NCBI GenBank assembly: GCA_013407085.1
Contig: JACCGJ010001771.1
Coordinates: 1 to 64,000, forward strand
Reading direction: 5' to 3'
DNA length: 64,000 nt
Source: Atriophallophorus winterbourni
Taxonomy: Eukaryota > Platyhelminthes > Trematoda > Plagiorchiida > Microphallidae
Shown here one piece after another: positions 41,601 through 53,600 of this stretch (position 1 is its first letter; each line of letters begins with the position of its first letter). The position numbers and the translations under genes were made by a program. The notes beneath the pieces were generated by a model. The model had not been told where the DNA came from. It saw only the letters and a program-made list of their open reading frames with translations, and searched no databases.

Positions 41601-44600
41601 TTCACCGACGTGCAACAGTGTTATCACGATCCGTGAGACTTGAAACAACTTGTATGTCTATAAATATTAAATCGCACGATCACGTAATGGGCGTGTGCGC
41701 AGCCACTGGGTCTATTCCATAGAAAGCTTATAGTTGATGCTACTTACAAGTACTATATACTCATTGCGAATATTTCATAAAGGTCACGGTCAATTTTCCC
41801 GTTATTTCGAATGATCTAATGTTGATGGACACATTCAATTGATCATTGATCAATATACTTATGTGCACCCACAATTGTTCTCTACCCTTTCATGCGTTTA
41901 TAAAAATAAATATATCGATGGTTGACAACTTACTTGTAGGAACTTCAGTCTTGTAAGGAAGTCGTTTACGTATGAACCCAATGGTTTCAAAGATGGATAT
42001 GATTTCGACATCCACATGGCAGGAATCTTCGATTGAAGTATAGCCGCGACCACTGCCTCTAAGTCGGCGGACATGACGACGAGCCCTTTAATCGCTTGTC
42101 GTATGTCTTGCAAGCTTGACCGTATAATGCTCAACAGCACATTAAATCGTACCATCTCCTGAACCAACACAGTGTTCATGCTTTGCTCGTAGCGGGTCGG
42201 ATATTTTCGTAGGACAAGCTCAATGTTGAAGTTCTCGGGCAACCTGGACAGTACGTCAGCCGCAACTTCGTCAACCGTTTCATCAACTGACTTTCCGGTA
42301 GTAGACGTGCCTTTCGCCTGGTAGACGAGAATGAGAAAATAGCATGTTAGGATACGCGTAATTTCGTAACAAGTAGCCTTAGTCATGAGTTTGTTTCAGA
42401 CTCGATTACTGAAAAAATGATTACGCTTTAGTGTAGAGCTTCGGGATGAACTTGTTACTTTTCAAATGATATTCTGCCAGCAAAATCACAACTGGTTTTG
42501 TGTCATTCTTAAAACAGTTCAGTCTTTCAATACAACACCAAGAAATGGATGAATAAATAAAACGCATATTAGTTACATTCGTTGAAATTTCAATAATATT
42601 CGCTAAAATAGCGTCTCCGTTTGTGGTGCACGGTACGCAGTGTTAAAATTTGCACGCGCAGATCAGTTCACTGATTTTTCCTGTGAGAACAAGAATATGG
42701 TAACCAAGAACCGAGGGTTAAACGGTCAAATGACTAATGATGGGTCAGTTATTCAATCAGACTGGCGTGTTTCTTTGACAATCACACTGCGTAATGATTA
42801 AGTATGGAGATTAAATGGCTGCTAGTGATCCGATATTCGGTATCGATCGGGTGGCTCCTCATCGTTTGTGGCGCAACCGCTTCTACACTCTTTGAATTCG
42901 TCTTATACGATGGTTCTCCGAGACGTTGGTTCAAACAATTGTAACCTGTGCTAGCGTTGGCATAAATTATTACACCTGACTGCAGCATTTGTTATTCGAT
43001 TCGTCAAATAAACTCTTGGGAACCAATCATAATATTTCGATTCAACGCCATGATTTGTTATCCCAATCTCGATTACCAGTGGTCACTCGTTTCTAGATAT
43101 CGTCACTGCATTTGCTACTTGCAGCGTGGTCTTATTAGTTCCATTCACTCTTTGATTTGTCAACCGTAATTCGCATGCTAAAGACCATTGGAAATGTGTA
43201 AAATGAATGCTAAATTCACGAAGATAACTTCGGCAATAGACTCGATAGCAATTTCGTTTAAATCCCTTCACAATTACACTTCTATTGCTGAGGTTTCCAT
43301 GATGATTTCTTGGCGGTGATCATGGTGATCCAAAATGGTAATAAAATCAAACCAACTGACCTGTGTGAGGAGAACGTTTGTGAACATCTGATTCGTCTCC
43401 TGTTGATCCTTCGTGATATCTGCGTTCTCGTGCATGCCAAATACACTTGGTTCCGGATTCAATGGCAGAGATTTGATATAGTCGATGTAACCTTCGTACT
43501 GAAATTCATACAAATTTACGCGATTAGTTTGTCTAAAAGAAACAAAACGCAGATTAAGTGCTCTTGTGTGTGTGGGTGACTTACATGAGTGTCTTCCGGT
43601 ATGTAATATGTCCCACTGGGATCTAATGCATATGTTTTCTGATCAACTGCTTCCGGACAGTAGAATTTGTGCAGAATCGTCTTCAGCGTTCGTCTATCCC
43701 AGTCATCCGTTACACGACCACCGTAATTGCATTCTCCAGTTAGGTAGCGCAGTGCTTCATATTGGACATCCTGGAACACGAATTTAGATGTTTACCGTGG
43801 AAGAATCGCAATTTATGAAACGTTTCAGTACATAAAATCTGGGAACTTCATAAAACCGTTCATTCAAGACCAGGAAACTCAGGTTCAAATTTAAAGGATC
43901 GTTTGACGTGGTCGACCACGAATAAGCCGTGAAGTGTGAACTCAGTGCAGACAGCCTTGTAAGGAACGATAGAGATGAAAAGCATAAATGATGTTTTTGT
44001 GACCCCTACTATTGTGTAGTAGCATTTATGCAGGCCAAACGTAAGATTCACGAGAGTAATACTGGTCGTGACCTGCAGCCACTCACTAATCACGGAGCTG
44101 CACGTATAGCACAAATCTTCAAAGGTGGTGACAGTTGTGATCCTGGTTATTACACTCCTTTCGATGAGTTCAATAGTAAGGTTCTGAGCCATGGTATGCA
44201 TGAACTCAAAAATTCATACACATTCCTGACCGAGGTGTTCACCAAATTTATCGATGGACACCAGCACTTGACGGGGGGTGTATACATGCCTGCAGCCTTA
44301 ATATATCTAAAGCTGTTAGATTCTAGCATACTGGAAATGTGTTTGGTTGATTCAACAGTTATTTGTCTAAACTAAACGCGAAGGTCGAAATAGACTACGC
44401 ATTCTCTAGCAATCGGAGTCACGACTGTAGTTCCACAATGTTCCGCACTGTTGCTATTATGCATAAAGGATCTGCACACGCACTAGAGAATGCGTTCACT
44501 TCGTTGACTATGTGGAGTTCGGGATTCGGATCAACTATGTATAGAATTGCCTAATTTTCAAGACATGAATTAGCTATATCTTCGGTTCATGGAGAACAAG

Positions 44601-47600
44601 CTGCCTTTTGAGTTTAACGGGTATTAATTGTTGCAGATGGGCAAATCTTTCTTGTTCTCCCTTAATCTTTGCAGTCGAATTCCGGAAGGACTACATGGTG
44701 GAATGAGCTTGGTTTCTAACGATGCCGATGTTTAAAAATCTGTCTACATTACGAATGAGAGCCTATAAAATTATACTTTTTATCTATTCAACTTTTTATG
44801 CATTTTGGGGCATTTACAGCTGGTCTCGTTAACCAATCTTTTTACTACACCGCATGTGTTTGAGCGCCTTGCTCGGAAAGTGGCATTGCGTTACTCGTGA
44901 GAATTTATCACAAAGCCGCCAAAATGATGAGCCGTTCAGTAACACCCTATAAGCAGCGACTGCCTGGACTTGGCTTGAGCACCTTGCCCACAGATTAACG
45001 AATGCGACATTGCACCTCTCACAACACCTAGTCATACGCTCACTTTTGAAGTAATTTCCACGGTAACTGTCGCTTGAACATTTACTTGGGCTTGTTATGT
45101 TTTCTATGGAATTCTGTCACCCGAAAGTGTGCCACAAACGAGTCAATCTATTTTTTTTAGCAAACTGGAAATCTTTTATGTCGTATAACCCTGTGTTTGC
45201 TGAACGCTGTTTGCATCAACCTGTAAATCACTTCATTCCGACCGATTCGTATGTCAGGAAGATTAACCATTCTGCAAGCCACACTTTCTTGAGATGTCAG
45301 ATAAAATCTGAATACTATAAAATAGCTGCACTCCATCAGAGCACGGGCTAATGCTCCATGGATATTTGCGGCCCGTTGCTTTGGTAACAACACGTGAAAG
45401 CTCTGAGATCTTTGAGGACCCTGGGCTGCTTGTATAATCGATAAACCGAGTGCCCCATGGCACTTGTTTCACATCCTTCGAACCGATAGGTTTATTTGTG
45501 AGCATGGCCCTATCGATCATCATTGTTTCACTAAAATCCCCCGCATCTACAAGCCACCATTGCTTTTTGGCTACTGGTCATCGTTAGATATAGACAACAG
45601 AAATTTTTTAATACAATTACCATCTTTGCTCCCAATGGTAGATGTCAAACCCACAAAAAATTAGCGAAAGGTAGTTTGCAGTTAGTTCATAGCTGCGGAG
45701 AGAATGGGTGAATAAAACGGCCTGAACATAAACATACCGGGATCTAGAAGAATAACAAAAGACATGAGTGATGTACATAACTGAACACTCCTAGAACATC
45801 AACTCACAGTGTACTGTCCGAGGAAGATATGCAACTGTTGCACCGATATACGCAGGTCAGTCTCATTGAACTCGTACGGTGTGTTCCAACCCAATGGACC
45901 GAATTTTCTTCTCTCTTGAACGATCGCGTGGAAAAACACGAGGCCGAATAATAGTTTGCGCCAAGCATGCTCGTTCGGGCATGATTGGAAAAATTCCTGG
46001 TCTGATATCGGGTCGCTTAGGTAAGATCGCCACAGATTGAACCTCAATCCCTTGGGCGGTTCATTGGTCATTTTTACGCCGTTTTGCAATATTGCAACGG
46101 GAAAGTGTTTACTAGGATAACTCGTTAGCCACAAGCGGAAATCCGGATGTGTTGTGTCGGGATTCAATTCTTCCACGGTCTTTTCCAACATTCTCATCCA
46201 ACTCGGAGCCAAGTGGCAGTTTTGTAGCAATACCCATGTTCCTTCTTTGACTCCTCGTTCGATCATGCGCAGGGCAATCGGTCCTTGGCCTTGGCCTAAC
46301 GATAACGAATCAAACTTATTTCCACCGAATCCCATATCATCGGCAAACTTTAACAATGCAACCATGGGGTCAGCTCCGGGGGAAAGAACAAACAGAAGTG
46401 GAACCGTGCATGCAGAATCTGCAAATGACCCTGGAAGATCGAATGGAGGGGGTTCGATGTATTTCTCGCCTAAATTTTCCAAAACGTAATCCTGTATCGC
46501 GGGAATGATTTTATCGGGTCTTATCACACGTAAAACACACATACGCTGCAATTTTGTTTGAATATTTTCCAACCCTGGCGGCAACGGCTCACGGTGAGGT
46601 GCCCCACTATCATAAATCTCTTTCCACTGTTTCCAATTCGCTTTGAAGTGCTCTCGGATACCGGAAAACACCGAAACATCGTCCAAACGGCACAATTCAT
46701 CCCAGCACTTGGGTTGAAGCCAATCGCACGGATTGGTGTGTGGATTATCTAGCCCGACACCTCCGGTTAGAAGAAATCTCCATTCCTGTTCATTCAGTTG
46801 TCCATGATGACGTGCCATATTAACCGCAAGCAAAAAGGAGAACAGCAGTTTGTCCTTTTCGAATAACGAGCGGCATACGTTACAGTATAACGAATAAGTC
46901 AAATATGATCGCAAGTTTTCCAAACGCTCCTCAAGGTTTTCGGACTTTTCCGAGTTATCGATTCCCATCACGAACAAATTGATGAACCATGTTAGTGAAT
47001 ATTGATACATCGGATCGATGTTGGCTAGATCCGCTATCGAGAAGAACAAGATCGTTGAGTGCACCGCTATGGGAACATAGCCGAGACGAGCTGCGTCGAT
47101 TTTAAGCTCGGTTTCTTCAAAGTATGCTTGTTTCTCTGCTATTTCATTCGACAACTCTTTCGACGAATTTAAAACTTTAATCGCACTTTCGTCCTCAAGA
47201 ATGTTTCCCTCGGAAGCAGATAAAACGCCTAATATTTGATCTTCCAATTCTTTGAGTTTCTTTTTATTGGCAGCGCCTTGCAAAATTAGCTTGTTCTTCT
47301 CGTCTTCTAATTCTGGGCGTTCTCTGGCAACCACGATTCCAAGCAGTTGATCCTGCAAACCTTCTTCTGTTATCATGAAATTCATCAAAGTCACTTTTAC
47401 CGCCGTTTCGGGTAAATAATGGGGGTTTCGCAACTGTAGACGAGGAAAAAGTAATCTTTTGAGGAATCTAGCAAATTCGAAATGAAACAATGGGTGGTTC
47501 AGGAGGTATTCTGACAAAAGCAATCGTTATTTCCTATAAACGATTTCCAATTGAAGATTAAACTTGAAAGCTCAAAGCACGCAAGAGTGCAGTTAAACCC

Positions 47601-50600
47601 ACAATCTCGAACGCAATATCCGATTTGGAATCAGCTTTTGGGTTTGTGAAATGGGTTACAGAGAGTACTATTTGATTATCGAATAAAGCTTGCTATTTCA
47701 AAGTAACCAAAATGTATCGCTGAAACGAGGCGTGCATAGCTTACACTTCTTTCATAAGAATGCGATATAATGTGTTTTATGCTTTTCGTTGTAGCCGCAT
47801 ATCCAAATGGTGACGTTTGGCAACACATGTGACGGAAATGATCGTGCATAAGTTTTACTGTTCATGGCGTCTAAGCCATTGAATAAATCTATTGATAGAT
47901 TTGGATAAGCTCCACGAACATCAGTCTAATTAAAATACACATAATACTGGATTTGATTTTAGGTTTGGGTAGCCTGAGCCATGTATCAAAAAGGCCGATT
48001 TCATCGAATAAGGTGATTTAGGTGGATTGGGTGCACCCCATACCATCAAGCGCAAAAGAATACCGAACAAACGCTGACTGCCAATATTACATGAACACAA
48101 GGTTCCTGACTACCGCAGAGAAATTAAAAGTGAATTGAGACAGTTTTCTGTTCAAATTAGTGCGCCATGTGACGGCATAGAAACCCAATAAATCAAAGCA
48201 GCTTGAACCAAACGTTGACGTTTTTCCATTGTCCTCTCTCATCCGGAGGATATGTTACTTCTTTTGTCGAACAATGTACCAGCTAATCGATAGATCCCGT
48301 ATAAACAGTGTCAGTGTTTGAGGGGAATACTTTAAACAAAACAAGTGAAATGGACGATCGCAGGCTATTTTTTATCGATTTATAAGACGTGATAATGCCG
48401 TGAACACTCGTCACCATTTTCAACAATTATCGGTATTTCGCACACTGTATCATTAACAACACCCTGTATGTAAATCAATACAACTTCAAAATTAAGGTAT
48501 GAATTTATCTTGTTTCCGAAATAAATGAATGAGGATCAACCTCAGGTTAATGATTCTTCTTCAAAAAAATTCACCGATCCAATTTTAGAACAGACATTAA
48601 TAGTTCGCTAAGATTACATTAGTTGCAGCGTCGAATTAGTGCAGCCTTTATAACAAAGTGTTACATCTGAACCATGGGAGATAAGTTTTGACACTGTAAA
48701 CAGAGTTTTCGTTGCGGGTCAGTTACCTTTGTCGTCATGTAGAATCGGAATTCGTTGGAATACTCCACGACTGAATCGCCAAGTTTAATGCACAGCGCTC
48801 CGCCCTGTTTGAAAGTTTGTTTAAGTAACAGTGGCTCCAACATCGGGTCCAGTTCTTCCCCAATGCCCTCCAGGAGAACTGGTGTACCGAACTGAATGCA
48901 GTTCTCCAGTGTGCGTACAAAATCTGTGTCTGTTAACTTGATCACCTGAAGGTTATTCTTCTTTTCCATATTTTTGATCCATTTGTTGGCTTGGCTTGTT
49001 GGATCGATCATCAGCGGCCATCTTCTGGCATTACTTTGAATCGGAAACAGAATGATTTGTTTAAAGATTTAAGTTCATTCATATCCAGTAATAAGTTTAA
49101 ATAAAATGCGATATTTCAAGGACAAAAGTTTCCATTTGTGCCAGGTAACAGCCAAAAGTCAATACGAAGCATGGACGTTTGATTCTAGGCTAACAAAGAT
49201 GAATCCTAATGAAGTGAGTGAAAAGACATGGTACATGAACACTATTCCATTGGATAGAAATTTCGTGGTCACTCGTTTTTAGCCTCGCCGCCGATGTCAA
49301 CCATGTTTGTATATCTCGATTGCGTGGCGATTTCATTGCCTGGATGTCTTCGTATGATCATACAGAATGATTGGGAAGTATAAATCTCTTCCGCTGTTAT
49401 GACAGTGATACATAGTACCTTATCTATTCAGAGCTGTTGTCAGGTACCTGTGCAGCCCTCTATAGCAGCTAAGAATAACAGTTACATTTTACAGACATGA
49501 ATCTGACGTTTTTTTATCTTGTTTCCAATGTCATACACGGATTTCTATCTAGTTTCACGGCAATTTCAAATTTGGAAGCCGCTTTATCTCGTTTTGGTTC
49601 CACATGTGCGACTTTACAATTGACGAACTCCTCGATTTTAAAGCAAATCTTCGAAATGCGATACTTTTTGTCCTATGTATTCATTTTCATAACCGAATGC
49701 CTGATATATGTTGTAGTAAGATGCCCGTTTTTCTGTTTCCGGAAAACAATTTCCCTTAACAAACACAATGCGAATGCGATGCCTAAAAAACGACATCAAC
49801 GGGTAGATAACAATATATAAAGTGATCAGTCAGTGAAATGTTGAACTGTGTGTTGGAAAAGTAGGTACATCAGCTAGTTAAGAATTCAATTATTCAAAAT
49901 ATGCTATCCTGGATAAAACTATTGGGCGTCCGCATGGCCCACCTAAAGAAAAGTGTCGACTACCTGAACAAAACCAGTTTATTGGGTAATTCATTTCGGG
50001 TGCAAAACCACCACTTCCCAAACGCTGTTTATCATTCTGAATAGAGTCGGTCGAAGAGTGGACAGACAGGGTTGGCTTAAGCAGTGAAACGCCGTTGCAA
50101 TTAAACTGTTTTTATAGATGTGGTGGCCCTTCTCCATGGCTAGAGCCTACGCAGCTTGACGTAACAAAATTTAATTATTCTTTTACGCATATTCCTGTTG
50201 TTAATATGGGTGTAAAGAAGAGCTCGCTAATACACAATACGCTAAAAGCCAAATGAAATGTATCGGTGATCTCTATAAATTCACTACTCATGATTGAGTG
50301 CATGATTTATCCAAGGTGTTCCAGTGGTTTTGAATTCCTATTTCGTCTGACAATTTACTGATTAATTGTGCCTGATATCAATATTCATTGATGATGAAGC
50401 AGATGAGAATGTTGATGATGCTGATGGTAACCATGAGGGGAATGGTGTAAAGATCGGGCGTTTTCTCCGCACGTATACCACTGCTGACATACATCAGCAA
50501 TTATATGTAAGTGACTATTATCAGAAGCTTAGAGATGCTTAACTTTCAGCTTAAGGCCTGCGTTGCAAAAAGAATCAGGACACGAGTCATTTTGTACCGC

Positions 50601-53600
50601 TCGTAAGGCGCGTTGGATGCACTAGTGTGTCACTGAATGTTATTCCTCATTCTAGTTGAGTTAAATGGGTCTGAAATTGCAGAGTGAGTTTGATAGAGCT
50701 ACTGAAAATAAAACAAAATTGTTATCGTTAATGACAGTCGGAAGCTGAAATGCGGTCAAGTTTTATGAGCGCACCCTCCTATCTGTTCTTTTGAGAATAA
50801 TTTCGTGAAGATTGTATGATATGATATGTCATAACAAACATGATGATGTGAATTGGTTGCTTTCACTTCCGATAGCCGGAGACAATCAATACAGGACTTT
50901 GAACCTTAGACCTCAACAACTATTAACTTGAAGGGATGCGAGCACCACAATATATTGTTCGTTTCTAATCGCCCCGAGCGCTTGGTCAGAAATCACTTTG
51001 TGATTCTGTATTCGAACATCGTGGTTCTTTGTAAGAACTCTATAAAACAAGGCAAACAAGTATAACTTTGTTTATCACTTCACCACCGTTTCAAGGCTCA
51101 CTGAAACTGATTTTACGTCTCCACACGATGACAGCAAACAGTCAGAAACCGGGTGCCATGCGTAAATGAGGGGATGTTGGCACCACGATATATTAAACTA
51201 TTAATTTGTTTCGAGTTTCAATTATTTCGGGCAGCCTGGTAATCGTTATCTCCAAAATCCCAAATGGTTTATAAACCACTACAATGATAAATTAGAGGAT
51301 GGTAATTGAACGGCTATTAACAATAAAAAATTAATTCTAATTACCCTATTGCTACGTCAATGCAAATCGCGAAATGTTAATATAGCCGTTTGTAGGAAAA
51401 TCTGTTACCTTGAACACGTATATTGGGTGTATTGCTTTTGTGTATAGCTTGTGAATACAAAGACACAGGGTTTCACCAGATAATCCTACCTCTAAAATCT
51501 ACTAGCAGATTCGTCATTAGCTTCTAAAGATTTCGGTAATGAAGATAACGGCATCTAACCTTGCGTCTTTTGCATAAGTTTGACTGACGCCAAAACGATG
51601 GTCAAGCGGTTACGTAAAATAAGTAACAGACCTGTCGCATCAAGCAATCTTGAAGATCGCAACGCGTACCGTAGTTCACGCAGCAAGGTAACACGTTGAT
51701 GGTACAGCAGTGCACGTCATACAAAGGCAACGTAAATATCAATGAAAGTTGCTTGAGCTGTCAAAATCAATTGGCGGAATTACTCCGCAATTTGGCATCA
51801 GTTGAGTGAATCTACGAAACATTGTTCACAGTAATACAATTTTTGAATATGACATTGCAAATTCGTTGTTGTAATAAGTAAGTAATGATTGAACCAAAAT
51901 ATTCATTTGCATGCATTTCCATCACACACACCCCACGACCGGTTTCGTGCTGTTTGCACTCATCAGGTAGGGACAGTGAGATCAGGATCCGCATGCGCTT
52001 GAAACAGTTGAGGAATGGTTAACAAGTAGCGCTTGTATGCCACTGTTGGATAAGGCTGGTACGACCAACCCGTTCAATCGCAAGTGTCCAAACACATGTT
52101 TAATGGGGTTAAACCCATAACCATGAAGCAAAATATTCATTTGCATGCTTTTCCGTCACACACCCCACGACCGGTATCGTGCTGGTTGCACTCATCAGGT
52201 AGGGACTGTAAGATCAGGATCCGCATGCGCTTGAAACAGTTGAGGAATGGTAAACAAGTAGCGCTTGTATGCCACTGTTGGATAAGGCTGGTACGACCAA
52301 CATGTAATGATTGATTTCGAAAATAAATTTGTAATGTTTTCTTACCAGAACATTTAATCACAAAAATGAATTCTGACCCTTGAACAATTGTTAATTCACT
52401 TCTGCGTGATAAATTTTAGGAATTTAGCATATGATACACTTACGCAATGATGATACCGTTTTCAATTGAAAAGTCGTCGGTCGGAAGACCGGCTATATTC
52501 CATGCTCGGATCTCGACCGGGTTTCCTAGAGTATGTACCAGACTGAAATTGGCAGAACAGGGGATTGCACTCAGTTTCACGGATTCTAGCCACTCCTTGA
52601 TCTGTTCTTGTCGAAATGATGAAGTAAACGCTCCCAGATAGGCCACAACACCACTGGAGACCAAAACGTCCCCGGAGAGATTCACATATTGCTCACCGAG
52701 GCTTTTGGCAGCCTCCGTCCAACGAGATTTCTCACCACCCAATCCGCCAATTAACTGTTCAGCTCGCTCCAGTTTCATGGTACATATATCAACTTTGTTT
52801 TCCAAATCAATTTTCTTTCGTTTGTTTAGCTCAAGATCATCTGTGAGCAGCCTCAATCGATCCTGCACCTCCTTTAGTGCAGCACGTTTGGCGTTTAGTG
52901 CATCCATGGCTGACGAGTACGCATTCATAGCTTTGGCTAAAGCTTCTTTCTTTGGAGCGACAATTTTCGCCACTTTATCGTAACGATCTATCGCGATCAC
53001 CCACTTGCACAATCCTTCGCAAGCGGTGGATGCAACAGCCACGCGTTCTGGTTTAAAGTCTGGGTTGGGAATATAACGCTCCCGAATCACTTTCATAATC
53101 GAATTCGGAATATTATCCTTATCGAAAGATTTCAAATTTTCTAAAAACTTCATATCACCAAGCAATCGTTTCGAAGGGCCCCAATAATCCTCAACCTTTT
53201 TCCCCGATCCAGCAGGGTCGTTAATCCGATCTGGTTTAATGCCTTTCAATACGCATACAGCTTCCATGACCAATCTCACACCAGCTGGAGGGGATTTCAT
53301 AGCTTTGACGATCGTGATATCCTAAAATAAAACGCGGGTTTTTGAGTTGAAAATTGCCTGTCCGTGTTCAAATAAGGAAGCTATGTGTTGTGAAACTCAC
53401 CGCGGGTGTAAGTGTTTCAAGTGCCTTCAGCGCTATTTCTAATATCGGGATTGCCTCGGCCAAATCCGCATCACATTCCTCTTTTATGGCTTCCGCGGTT
53501 CGTGCTTGTTCCCCAGCAACCGCCTCATCCACTTTCACAACTTTTTCTTGTTTCGCCGCTTCCGCGCTTTGTTGTTCCACCACGACCATGACTGAATCCA

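Larger units (their letters stand above)
51893..52303 (-). mobile_element. Dimeric hammerhead-ribozyme retroelement (retrozyme-like)
   Basis: Two direct copies of one unit, 51893-52069 and 52129-52303, separated by 59 bp present once, so the full unit is ~232-236 bp and the insertion is about 1.75 units. Each unit contains a type I hammerhead on the minus strand, plus shared blocks such as GGATCCGCATGCGCTTGAAA and GCTTGTATGCCACTGTTGGA. There is no coding capacity and no poly(A). The 11-bp perfect duplication on both sides shows that the dimer inserted as one piece. It lies in the sense orientation inside the dynein pre-mRNA intron between exons 9 and 10. Non-autonomous, spread presumably by a Penelope or LINE enzyme (inference). 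Confidence 0.85.

Noticed and set aside
43860..44375. Overlapping frames on both strands (113 and 115 codons)
   Set aside because: They overlap each other in an intron and have no motifs; at least one must be fortuitous, and neither is supported.
49025..49033. Alternative splice acceptor CCAG at 49025 for the dynein AAA5 exon
   Set aside because: It would remove three residues of the conserved NARRWPL block; the acceptor at 49034 keeps the motif and frame.
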